Of a DNA stretch of 36,108 bases, positions 25,550-33,242 are shown in pieces. The notes below the pieces were generated by a model. It worked only from the letters and a program-made list of their open reading frames with translations, had not been told where the DNA came from and searched no databases. Positions within the stretch are counted from its first letter, which is position 1, and each line of letters begins with the position of its first letter. This DNA comes from Flavobacteriales bacterium (GTDB lineage: Bacteria > Bacteroidota > Bacteroidia > Flavobacteriales > BACL11), in contig NZRO01000024.1 in NCBI GenBank assembly GCA_002696275.1, positions 31,634-67,741 on the forward strand. Reading direction: 5' to 3'. Position numbers and translations under genes: made by a program.

Positions 25550-26257
25550 ATGAAAAATCTTTTTATTTTACTTTTTGTTGGCTGTATTTTCCTAACAACG
25601 AAAGCTCAAAATCTTAGCGTTCCATATTATGGAATTAAAGTAGGTTATAATCATTCTAGTTTTAACTTTACTCAGTATAACTACCTTTTCTTTGGACTTG
25701 AAACACCAACTGAAGGATATGCAAAACCAAGTCAAATTGCAAATTCTGGTATTAAGGCAGGTCTATTTATTGATGTAAAAATATCTAAACGATGGCATAT
25801 TAGCCCAACAGTTTCATTCTCTCAGTTTGGAGCGGAAAATACCTTAAACCAACAATGGGACAATACATATGATGGAGACACAATTAGAACAAATGGTTTT
25901 AAAAGAGAAACTTTCTCAATGGATTATATCACACTTGACCCTCTGTTTGAGTACAGACCTACTGATAGAATTACTCTAAATGTTGGTCCATCTGTTTCTT
26001 ATTTAATTTCTAATAATTTAGTGAGATATGTTGAAGAAGAGGGTTCAGAAAGAACTGTAGACGCTCTTAATAGCGAAATCCCAGGAGTAAATAATATTGA
26101 TGTAGGATTAAATATAGGAACCTCATTTTTTATCACAGAACATTTAGATATAGATATAAATGCTTACATAGGAATGATGGAATTTGAAAATGTTGATGAC
26201 GGATACCAAAGAACTCTAAAAGCTTTTAGTATTTCTTGTGGTTACATATTTAACTAA
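25550..26257 (+). CDS. Outer-membrane beta-barrel protein
   Basis: 235 aa with a signal peptide (MKNLFILLFVGCIFLTTKAQ) and alternating strands typical of the small Bacteroidota outer-membrane barrels (PorT or OmpW-like): YYGIKVGYNHSSF, IKAGLFIDVKISKRWHISPTVSFSQFG, ITLDPLFEYRPTDRITLNVGPSVSYLI, IDVGLNIGTSFFITEHLDIDINAYIGM. It ends in an aromatic-rich strand, FSISCGYIFN, as barrels do. No plug or enzymatic domain. It is convergent with comB with 43 bases between. No terminator hairpin is obvious there. Function unknown. Confidence 0.83.
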   Translation: MKNLFILLFVGCIFLTTKAQNLSVPYYGIKVGYNHSSFNFTQYNYLFFGLETPTEGYAKPSQIANSGIKAGLFIDVKISKRWHISPTVSFSQFGAENTLNQQWDNTYDGDTIRTNGFKRETFSMDYITLDPLFEYRPTDRITLNVGPSVSYLISNNLVRYVEEEGSERTVDALNSEIPGVNNIDVGLNIGTSFFITEHLDIDINAYIGMMEFENVDDGYQRTLKAFSISCGYIFN

Positions 26258-26300
26258 TGAAAATTTTTCCTAGTTTGTATTTTTCAAAGATATAGTTCTC

Positions 26301-27023
26301 TTACATTTCAATTAATCTATCTCCCTTTAGTACAGGAATAATATCTGATTTTTCAGGTGGAGAAAGACAGTATCTAGTATCTTCTTCCATATTTAAATTT
26401 TTTAACCTTCTTCTGTGTGATGATTTAGATAAATATTCAAATAAATTACCACCTGCATTTTTCATTAATTCTATAGAAGCAAATAACGAATCACACTCGG
26501 AGTTAAACTTATTAGAATCTAATAGTAGATTAGTTAAACTTCCCGCAAAAATAGAATCCTCTAAATTAAAAACTCCTTTCCAACCAGAACATAATATTAT
26601 GACATTGTTATTGTCTTCTATTAAATATTGAGCGACTGCATCTATATTTAAATAGGAAGATGTAATAACTTTATGATCTTTCGCATTATTAATTGCTTTA
26701 GTACCATTTGTTGTAGTAAGTACTAAAATTTTTCCATTCACGTTTGTATTAATATAATGAAAAGGAGAATTTCCATAATCAAATCCATCAATTCTCTTTG
26801 CATTTCTTTCAGCTGCAACTATGAAATCTTTTTTACCTTTATAAAATAATGCTTCTTCTAAAGATTGAACGGGTATTATTTCTTTAACACCATGCATAAA
26901 AGCTGTTGATATTACTGAAGTTGCTCTTAATATATCTACGACGACTACAGTAGATTTTCCATCTGAAAATTTATCAAACTGATCTGCAGTAAAACAAACT
27001 GATATATTCCTTTTTTTATCCAT
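26301..27023 (-). CDS. comB: 2-phosphosulfolactate phosphatase family protein
   Basis: 240 aa, ComB family. In methanogens ComB is the Mg-dependent phosphatase that forms sulfolactate in coenzyme M synthesis. Signatures here are VVVVDILRATSVISTAF (about 26-42), FIVAAERNAKRIDGFDYGNSPFHY, ILVLTTTNGTKAI and VIILCSGWKGVFNLEDSIFAGSL. Coenzyme M is not expected in Bacteroidota, so the substrate is uncertain; sulfonate metabolism is one option. It shares a TAATG junction with gcvT and is probably translated from the same mRNA. ComB homologues are frequent in this phylum. Confidence 0.88.
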   Translation of the reverse strand: MDKKRNISVCFTADQFDKFSDGKSTVVVVDILRATSVISTAFMHGVKEIIPVQSLEEALFYKGKKDFIVAAERNAKRIDGFDYGNSPFHYINTNVNGKILVLTTTNGTKAINNAKDHKVITSSYLNIDAVAQYLIEDNNNVIILCSGWKGVFNLEDSIFAGSLTNLLLDSNKFNSECDSLFASIELMKNAGGNLFEYLSKSSHRRRLKNLNMEEDTRYCLSPPEKSDIIPVLKGDRLIEM

Positions 27024-28099
27024 TACTTTATAAAAGGTAAAGAAACAATCTTAGCTTTAATCAACTTTTTTCTTACTTGAATATACACTTCTGTACCTAA
27101 TTTAGTATACTCCGAAGAAACATATCCCATTGCAATAGCTTTATTAAGTGTAGGAGACATTGTTCCTGAAGTAATCACTCCTATTTCTAGATTATTTTCA
27201 TCTACAATAATATAATCTTTTCTAGCGACTCCTTTATCAATAAGTTCTATACCAACTAACTTTCGTTTAGTCCCCTCTTCTTTCTGTTTCTTCAAATTTT
27301 CTGAATTAATAAAAGTCTTTGTAAATTTTGTAATCCAAGCTAAACCTGCTTCAATTGGAGAAGTAAAATCATCTATATCATTACCATACAAACAAAAACC
27401 TTTTTCTAATCTTAATGTATCTCTAGCAGCTAATCCGATTGGTTCTAGATGAATTGAAGTAAAAAATAAGGATTCCCATAATTTTTCAATATCTTCATTT
27501 TTAACATATAATTCAAAACCTAACTCCCCTGTATATCCTGTTCTTGATATGATAACATAATCAATCCCAGCAATCTCCCCTATCCTGAAATTATAGTATT
27601 TTATTTCAGATAAATTTATGTTAGTAATCTGTTGTAATAAGTCAATTGATTTAGGACCCTGAACAGCTAGAAGCGAGTAGTTGTCTGATTGATTATCTAT
27701 CATACATCCAAATGAATTTTGATCTTTTAACCATGATAAATCTTTTGCTATATTCGATGCATTTACCACTAGCAAGTATCTATTTTCTTCTAACATATAC
27801 AGAAGAAAATCATCAACTATTCCCCCTAAATCATTTGGAAAACAAGTATATTGAACCTTTCCCGGTGTCAGCTTACTTACATCATTAGATGTAATGCTCT
27901 GTAAAAATTCCAAAGAATTCTCACCGCTTACAAAAACTTCTCCCATATGAGATACATCAAATACACCTACTTTCTCTCTAACTATTCTATGTTCTTCCTT
28001 TACTCCCAAAGAATATTGTACAGGCATATAATAACCTGCAAAATCTACCATTTTTCCACCTAATTTCTCATGAATTTCTGAAAGTATCAACTTTTTCAT
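27023..28099 (-). CDS. gcvT: Aminomethyltransferase (glycine cleavage system T protein)
   Basis: GcvT moves the aminomethyl group from lipoyl-H protein to tetrahydrofolate and releases ammonia. 358 aa, normal. Landmarks are MVDFAGYYMPVQYSLGVKEEH, VFDVSHMGEV (about 47-56), SNDVSKLTPGKVQYTCF, SRTGYTGELGFELYV, and PIGLAARDTLRLEKGFCLYG. The C-terminal barrel domain includes KLVGIELIDKG and IGVITSGTMSPTLNKAIAMGYV. gcvH and gcvP are not in the window. comB follows with a 1-base overlap. Confidence 0.96.
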   Translation of the reverse strand: MKKLILSEIHEKLGGKMVDFAGYYMPVQYSLGVKEEHRIVREKVGVFDVSHMGEVFVSGENSLEFLQSITSNDVSKLTPGKVQYTCFPNDLGGIVDDFLLYMLEENRYLLVVNASNIAKDLSWLKDQNSFGCMIDNQSDNYSLLAVQGPKSIDLLQQITNINLSEIKYYNFRIGEIAGIDYVIISRTGYTGELGFELYVKNEDIEKLWESLFFTSIHLEPIGLAARDTLRLEKGFCLYGNDIDDFTSPIEAGLAWITKFTKTFINSENLKKQKEEGTKRKLVGIELIDKGVARKDYIIVDENNLEIGVITSGTMSPTLNKAIAMGYVSSEYTKLGTEVYIQVRKKLIKAKIVSLPFIK

Positions 28100-28115
28100 T
28101 ATATAAAATTTAATG

Positions 28116-28123
28116 CAAAACTA
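28116..28123 (-). promoter_or_regulatory. -7 promoter box for gcvT-comB
   Basis: TAGTTTTG on the minus strand matches TAnnTTTG, 16 bases before ATG 28099. A TTTG 16 bases further upstream is a possible but short-spaced -33. Confidence 0.55.
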
Positions 28124-28192
28124 ACAATTCAAAAGTTTACAAATGAGAACATTATATAAAAATTTATTATTAAATTGCATAAAAATTAAATT

Positions 28193-30451
28193 TTGAAAAA
28201 ACTTAAAAGAAAACTTGGACTTTCCTCCGTGATTGCAATTAGTATTGCAGGAATGTTAGGAGGAATTTTTGTTTTACCAGGAATAGCTGCCGCAAAAACA
28301 GGTTCTTCTATTTGGCTTGCTTTTTTACTTGCTGCTATATGCATTTTACCTGCAGTCTTATCAAAATCTGAACTTGCTACTGCAATGCCAAAATCTGGAG
28401 GTACTTATGTATATATAGAGAGAGCCTTCGGCCCTCTATTTGGAACCATCTCTGGACTTGGACTTTGGCTTTCACTATTGTTAAAGAGTGCATTTTGCTT
28501 AGTTGGTTTTGGAGCTTACCTTTTAGTTCTTCACGAACCACCTTTTCAAGAGATTTGTGTTTCTCTAGGACCTCTAATACCAATAAAAGCTTTCTGTATT
28601 TCATACTTAAAATTATTATCAATAACCTTTGTATTCTTAATTATGATTCTGAATATTTTTGGAGTAAAGAAAGTAGGAAAGGTTCAATTATTTGTTGTAA
28701 TAGTTAGTCTTTTAGGTTTAATTTCATTATTGTTTTTAGGAATACCTCAAGTTAAAAAAGAATACATAAATCCTTTTATAAAGTATGGAAAAGAAGGACT
28801 AATAGCATCAATTGCGTTTGTATATGTTGCGTATGCAGGAGTTACTAAAGTTGCTGCTATAGCAGGTGAAGTAAAAAATCCTAGCAGAAACTTACCTCTT
28901 GCTATGATTTTTTCACTATTTTTGATTACAATTGTATACACCACTATTTCTTATGTTCTTGTAGGAAATGTTGAATTAAATATTTTAGAAAAAGACCTCA
29001 GGCCTATATATACTCTTGCAAAAAATTTATCTGGTGAATGGATATCAATTTCCATAGCTATTATTGGAGTACTTACACTTATATCTATGGCAAATTCTGG
29101 GGTTTTAGCTTCCTCGAGATTCCCTTTTGCAATGGCTAACGACAAACTGCTACCTAGTATTTTTACAAAAGTTCATAATAAATATTTAACACCGATAAAT
29201 ACAATTTTCTTTACATGTATTATTATGGCACTTGTAATTCTTTTTCTTGACATAGAAAGAATCGCAAAACTAGCAAGCGCTTTTAAGGTTGCGATGTTTA
29301 TTACTGTTAATTTATGTGTTATAATATTAAGAGAAACATCTGTACAATGGTACAATCCTTCTTATAAATCACCACTGTATCCTTATATTCAGTTATTTGG
29401 AATTATTAGCGGATTAATTTTATTATTTTATTTAGGACTAATGCCCATACTAGTTCTATTTTCTATTGGAATATTAGGATGGTTTTTATTTTTACTTTAT
29501 GGAAAAAAATCATCTAGATCAGGAGTATTGGTTAATTATGGACACTTACCAGCTCTTTCACTTCTTTTTAAAAAGAGATCACAAACTACTGAATTAAAAC
29601 CTATAAGTACAGAAGCAAATGATATTGATTCAGAATATCATTCTGATAATTCTTCTGTAATTGTTACATTATTAGGAAATGAATACTCACCAGAAAACCT
29701 TACTGAATTAGGAATGTCACTAAGTATTGATAAAAAAATTAAGGTTGTAAATATTACTGAAGCCCCAGATCAGACTGCGTTAGATGTTTTTACCACAAAA
29801 ACTGCTAAAATAAAGTCTATTGAAAGGCAAATTAATAATGTTGGAAAACTTCAAAATGCGAATTTAAAGTTTGAACCCTTAATTACACATAATATCTCAC
29901 ACTCAATTCAAACTATGAGTACCTCAAAGTCTTTAGAGTGGTTAGTTTTAGAATGGAATGGTAGAGCATATAATGGACTTCTACTCAACAATCCTCTTGG
30001 TTGGATCCTAAGTAATGTAAATTCAAATTTCGCTCTATTTAAAGATAATGGAATTCGATATTTCTCAGAAATTGTACTAGCTATAAGACCTAATAGTAAA
30101 GATCTAAAACAATTAATAAAGACTACTGCTCAAATAGCGAATTTCTACAAAGCAAGATTTACATTATTACATATTGTATCTGAAAACAATACAGAATCTG
30201 ATCTTTTAAAATTAAAGAAAAGTTCTGAAAAACACATATCTGAATATTCAAATTTTGCCAAGGTACGTATTGAATGTTCTAATAATCCATTTGAATGCGT
30301 AGAGGAATTATCCTCTGAATACGATTTATTAGTTTTAGGAACGCCAAGAAAAGACACTTGGAGAAGTGTATTATTTGGTACAGGTAAAGATTTATTTGCA
30401 ACTCAAGCGAATTGTTCTGTATTAAGATTGACTATAAAATCAACTAATTAA
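28193..30451 (+). CDS. APC-family amino acid permease with C-terminal universal-stress-like domain
   Basis: 752 aa. Residues about 8-440 form a 12-helix APC transporter with the conserved start GLSSVIAISIAGMLGGIFVLPG (split around the GG) and AMPKSGGTYVYIERAFGP, then VYVAYAGVTKVAAIAGEVKNPSRNLP. Residues about 475-750 are cytoplasmic. The last 130 (IVLAIRPNSKDLKQLI, FTLLHIVSE, YDLLVLGTPRKDTWRSVLFG) have a Usp fold. The ATP loop G-x2-G-x9-G-S is not cleanly present, so nucleotide binding is doubtful. Fusions of this kind are known. It starts with TTG 28193. Substrate not predictable; cationic or neutral amino acids are usual. Confidence 0.9.
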   Translation: MKKLKRKLGLSSVIAISIAGMLGGIFVLPGIAAAKTGSSIWLAFLLAAICILPAVLSKSELATAMPKSGGTYVYIERAFGPLFGTISGLGLWLSLLLKSAFCLVGFGAYLLVLHEPPFQEICVSLGPLIPIKAFCISYLKLLSITFVFLIMILNIFGVKKVGKVQLFVVIVSLLGLISLLFLGIPQVKKEYINPFIKYGKEGLIASIAFVYVAYAGVTKVAAIAGEVKNPSRNLPLAMIFSLFLITIVYTTISYVLVGNVELNILEKDLRPIYTLAKNLSGEWISISIAIIGVLTLISMANSGVLASSRFPFAMANDKLLPSIFTKVHNKYLTPINTIFFTCIIMALVILFLDIERIAKLASAFKVAMFITVNLCVIILRETSVQWYNPSYKSPLYPYIQLFGIISGLILLFYLGLMPILVLFSIGILGWFLFLLYGKKSSRSGVLVNYGHLPALSLLFKKRSQTTELKPISTEANDIDSEYHSDNSSVIVTLLGNEYSPENLTELGMSLSIDKKIKVVNITEAPDQTALDVFTTKTAKIKSIERQINNVGKLQNANLKFEPLITHNISHSIQTMSTSKSLEWLVLEWNGRAYNGLLLNNPLGWILSNVNSNFALFKDNGIRYFSEIVLAIRPNSKDLKQLIKTTAQIANFYKARFTLLHIVSENNTESDLLKLKKSSEKHISEYSNFAKVRIECSNNPFECVEELSSEYDLLVLGTPRKDTWRSVLFGTGKDLFATQANCSVLRLTIKSTN

Positions 30452-30461
30452 GTTATTTTTA

Positions 30462-30469
30462 TATATTTG
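30462..30469 (+). promoter_or_regulatory. -7 promoter box for the PUR-family gene
   Basis: TATATTTG on the plus strand, 28 bases before ATG 30498. An A11 tract follows just before the start codon. Confidence 0.6.
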
Positions 30470-30497
30470 TATTAGTTTTAAAATTAAAAAAAAAAAT

Positions 30498-30866
30498 ATG
30501 ACAGACAAAAGAGATGAGATTTATTCAAAATCATTAAGAGCGGGAAGAAGAACTTATTTTTTTGATGTGAGATCAACAAGAGCAGATGACTATTATTTAA
30601 CAATTACTGAAAGTAAGAGAGATTTTAATGAAGATGGAACTCCGTATTACAAAAAACATAAAATTTACTTATATAAGGAGGATTTTCAAAATTTTAAAGA
30701 CCATTTAAACGAAATGGTTGAATATATAATTAATGAGAAAGGAGAAGAAGTTATATCTTTTAATAAAGATGAAAATTCTTCAGAATCAAAAAAAGAAGAA
30801 AATAAAGAAGATTCCTCTTCTGATTTCACAGAAGTAAATTTTGAAGATTTAGGAAAAGAAGAATAA
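30498..30866 (+). CDS. PUR family DNA/RNA-binding protein (DUF3276)
   Basis: 122 aa. Residues about 1-75 are one PUR-like domain, with KSLRAGRRTYFFDVRSTR and DYYLTITESKR, then YYKKHKIYLYKEDFQNF. Members bind single-stranded nucleic acid in related bacteria; in Bacteroidota DUF3276 is a near-universal small protein of unknown role. The C-terminal 45 residues are an acidic, Ser/Glu/Lys-rich, disordered tail ending DLGKEE. It is monocistronic: promoter box before it and a strong terminator after it. Confidence 0.92.
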   Translation: MTDKRDEIYSKSLRAGRRTYFFDVRSTRADDYYLTITESKRDFNEDGTPYYKKHKIYLYKEDFQNFKDHLNEMVEYIINEKGEEVISFNKDENSSESKKEENKEDSSSDFTEVNFEDLGKEE

Positions 30867-30872
30867 TAATCC

Positions 30873-30888
30873 AATTGTTAGAACAATT
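30873..30888 (+). repeat. Perfect inverted repeat after the PUR-family gene
   Basis: AATTGTTAGAACAATT: two 7-base arms around AG, 6 bases after the stop codon and directly before the terminator. It could be part of transcript 3'-end structure or a protein site. It does not match the known parS consensus. Confidence 0.45.
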
Positions 30889-30891
30889 AAT

Positions 30892-30919
30892 AAAAACCCA
30901 TTTTTAAATGGGTTTTTTT
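30892..30919 (+). terminator. Rho-independent terminator after the PUR-family gene
   Basis: A 12-base stem AAAAACCCATTT / AAATGGGTTTTT with a 2-base loop, ending in a seven-T run. It is the only strong intrinsic terminator I found, and it also carries an A-run on the 5' side, so it may work on both strands. It separates the PUR gene from parA. Confidence 0.85.
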
Positions 30920-30987
30920 ATTAAAAACTTTCTGATTTTTGTTAATAAGTGAATCTCAACTAAAATAACTTTTCTTCTATAATAGTT

Positions 30988-31002
30988 GTATTTTTGAAAT
31001 AC
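30988..31002 (+). repeat. Inverted repeat overlapping the parA -7 box
   Basis: GTATTT-TTG-AAATAC: two perfect 6-base arms with a 3-base centre, overlapping the TATTTTTG promoter box. It might be an operator; ParA/ParB-type autoregulation is a known possibility in other partition loci. It could also be chance in AT-rich DNA. Confidence 0.3.
30989..30996 (+). promoter_or_regulatory. -7 promoter box for parAB
   Basis: TATTTTTG on the plus strand, 24 bases before ATG 31021. It contains TTG 30994, which is an in-frame false start for parA. Confidence 0.55.
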
Positions 31003-31020
31003 ACAAAAAATAAGAATATA

Positions 31021-31821
31021 ATGGGTAAAATTATTGCAATTGCAAACCAAAAAGGAGGAGTAGGTAAAACAACTACAGCAATGAATCTTGCTGCGGGTTT
31101 AGGAGTTTTAGAAAAAAAAGTTCTATTAGTAGATGTAGATCCTCAAGCAAACTCTACTTCTGGAGTTGGTTTTGACCCTAGAGAAATTGAAAATGGGGTT
31201 TATGAATGTCTAATTGGAAAAGTAAAAGCGAAAGACATAATTTTAGAAACTAAAAGTCCTAATTTATACTTACTTCCCGCACATATTGACTTAGTAGGTG
31301 CTGAACTTGAATTTGTAAATGAAGAGGATAGAGAACAAATGATGAAAAATGCTCTATTAGAAATTGTTAATGATTTTGACTATATAATTATAGATTGTGC
31401 TCCTTCTTTAGGAATTTTAACATTAAATTCATTAACTGCTGCAAACTCCCTAATTATCCCTATTCAATGTGAGTACTTTGCCTTAGAAGGATTGGGAAAA
31501 TTACTAAATACAATAAAAATAGTTCAAAAAAGATTAAATACAGAATTAACCATAGAGGGTCTACTTCTTACAATGTATGATACTCGTTTAAGACTATCTA
31601 ATCAAGTAGTAGAAGAGGTGAAAACACATTTTCAGGATTTAGTATTTAAAACAATTATTCATAGAAATGTAACTTTAGGAGAATCTCCCTCCTATGGAGA
31701 AACAATTATAATACATGATGCTACAAGTAAAGGAGCGATTAATTATTTAAATCTTGCCTCTGAAATTCTAGAAAATGAACAGAAAAAATTGGAAGAGGAA
31801 AACTTAGTAAGTAATGAATAG
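31021..31821 (+). CDS. parA: Chromosome partitioning ATPase ParA (Soj)
   Basis: 266 aa from ATG 31021. Deviant Walker A KGGVGKTT follows GKIIAIANQ, then VLLVDVDPQANSTSGVG (A' and switch I) and DYIIIDCAPSLGILTLN (Walker B). No N-terminal DNA-binding domain, so it is the short chromosomal type. It drives segregation of ParB-parS complexes on the nucleoid. The upstream TTG 30994 lies in the promoter box and adds only KYTKNKNI, so it was rejected. It overlaps parB by 8 bases. Confidence 0.96.
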   Translation: MGKIIAIANQKGGVGKTTTAMNLAAGLGVLEKKVLLVDVDPQANSTSGVGFDPREIENGVYECLIGKVKAKDIILETKSPNLYLLPAHIDLVGAELEFVNEEDREQMMKNALLEIVNDFDYIIIDCAPSLGILTLNSLTAANSLIIPIQCEYFALEGLGKLLNTIKIVQKRLNTELTIEGLLLTMYDTRLRLSNQVVEEVKTHFQDLVFKTIIHRNVTLGESPSYGETIIIHDATSKGAINYLNLASEILENEQKKLEEENLVSNE

Positions 31822-32725
31822 AAAAAAAAGTGTTTTAGGAAGAGGTTTAAGATCTATTTTAAGAAATCCTGATACGGATATTACTACTAAATCAGAAGAA
31901 AAAAATAATGTTGTTGGAAATATTAGTACTATTAAAATTTCAGAAATTAGTACTAACCCTTTTCAGCCAAGAACAGAATTTGATCAGGAAAAACTAGAGG
32001 AATTAGCACATTCTATAGAGACTTTAGGAATCATTCAACCTATTACAGTTCGTAAATTAGGAAATGACAAATATCAATTAATATCTGGGGAAAGGAGATT
32101 TAGAGCTTCTAAAATGGCTGGAGAATCAGAGATACCTGCTTTTATTCGAATAGCAAATGACCAACAAATGCTCGAAATGGCACTAGTTGAAAACATTCAA
32201 AGATCGAATCTAAATCCTATTGAAGTTGCCTTATCTTACCATAGACTAATGACAGAATGTAAGCTAACGCAAGAACAATGTTCAGAAAGAGTAGGTAAAA
32301 AAAGAAGTACGGTAGCAAACTTTTTAAGGTTATTAAAACTTCCTGAAGAAATCCAATCCGCATTAAAAGAGGAAAAAATATCAATGGGACATGCTAGAGC
32401 ATTAATAAATGTAAAAGATATACAAAGTCAGATTAGCTTATGTAATGACACTATCTCCAATGCTCATTCAGTTCGTATTTTAGAGCAAATGGTACGTACT
32501 TTTGCAAAAACTGGATACAAACAAACATCTAAAACTCCAAAAAACAATAATAAAATCCCAACTACTTTACCGTTCTCATCCCAACAAGCAATTCATACTT
32601 TAAGCAGAAATTTAGATAAAGAAATAACAGTGAAACGAAACAATAAAGGAAAAGGTAAAATAGTTATATCTTTTAATTCGGACGAGGATTTTAAAAACTT
32701 AATGGACAAGCTAAATAAATCTTGA
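31814..32725 (+). CDS. parB: Chromosome partitioning protein ParB (Spo0J)
   Basis: 303 aa. ParB-type CTPase domain: ISEISTNPFQPRTEFDQEKL, ISGERRFRASKMAG (GERRFRA box) and LVENIQRSNLNPIEVALSYH. The helix-turn-helix for parS is TQEQCSERVGKKRSTVANFLRLLKL (in two parts here), then ISMGHARALI. The C-terminal dimerisation part ends KGKGKIVISFNSDEDFKNL. Its TGA overlaps the TTG start of the next gene. No parS site was recognised in the window. Confidence 0.96.
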   Translation: MNRKKSVLGRGLRSILRNPDTDITTKSEEKNNVVGNISTIKISEISTNPFQPRTEFDQEKLEELAHSIETLGIIQPITVRKLGNDKYQLISGERRFRASKMAGESEIPAFIRIANDQQMLEMALVENIQRSNLNPIEVALSYHRLMTECKLTQEQCSERVGKKRSTVANFLRLLKLPEEIQSALKEEKISMGHARALINVKDIQSQISLCNDTISNAHSVRILEQMVRTFAKTGYKQTSKTPKNNNKIPTTLPFSSQQAIHTLSRNLDKEITVKRNNKGKGKIVISFNSDEDFKNLMDKLNKS

Positions 32726-33216
32726 TACAAAAAATATACATAATTATCATTTTCACTTTACTATCTACCACTGTTTTTCCTCAGAAAATAATGAAAGATA
32801 AATCTCCCAAAAAAGCTGCCCTATATTCAGCAATAATACCAGGAATGGGACAAATTTACACTGAAAAATACTGGAAAGCTCCTATCGTATATGCGGGAAT
32901 TATTACATCTGTTTATTTTATTGACGAAAACAACAAACAATACAAAAACTATAAAGAAGCTGCTCTAATGAGCTACGAAACGGGAGACGATCAATTAGGA
33001 TATTCGTACTCTGAACTTAAAACTCTAAAAGATCATTACAGAAGAAATAGAGATATATCTTATTTCACTTTAATAGGAATTTATTTCCTGAATATTTTAG
33101 ACGCCTCTGTAAATGCACACCTTTATAGTTTTGATGTTTCTGACGATATTAGTATGAATCTTAAACCGTATTTAAGTTTATATAATTCAGGAGTAACTTT
33201 ATCTTTAAATTTATAA
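32722..33216 (+). CDS. DUF5683 domain membrane protein
   Basis: 164 aa with an N-terminal signal peptide or anchor (IQKIYIIIIFTLLSTTVFPQ), then the family motif KKAALYSAIIPGMGQIYTEKYWKAPIVYAG (in two parts around GMG) and two further hydrophobic segments (about 50-68 and 114-132). DUF5683 proteins follow parB in many Bacteroidota. Their role is unknown. The start is TTG 32722, overlapping the parB stop by 4 bases. Confidence 0.88.
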   Translation: MIQKIYIIIIFTLLSTTVFPQKIMKDKSPKKAALYSAIIPGMGQIYTEKYWKAPIVYAGIITSVYFIDENNKQYKNYKEAALMSYETGDDQLGYSYSELKTLKDHYRRNRDISYFTLIGIYFLNILDASVNAHLYSFDVSDDISMNLKPYLSLYNSGVTLSLNL

Positions 33217-33221
33217 TTTTG
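33214..33221 (+). promoter_or_regulatory. -7 promoter box for lepB-wbqC
   Basis: TAATTTTG overlaps the DUF5683 stop codon and lies 21 bases before ATG 33243, so lepB may have its own transcript besides readthrough from parAB. Confidence 0.5.
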
Positions 33222-33242
33222 CAAAAATGATTATTTAAGATA

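Noticed and set aside
26258..26300. Bidirectional terminator between the barrel gene and comB
   Set aside because: Only short A/T-rich partial repeats, no convincing stem.
30873..30888. Palindrome before parA considered as a parS site
   Set aside because: It lacks the GTTxCACGTGxAAC-like core and sits in the 3' end of a transcript.
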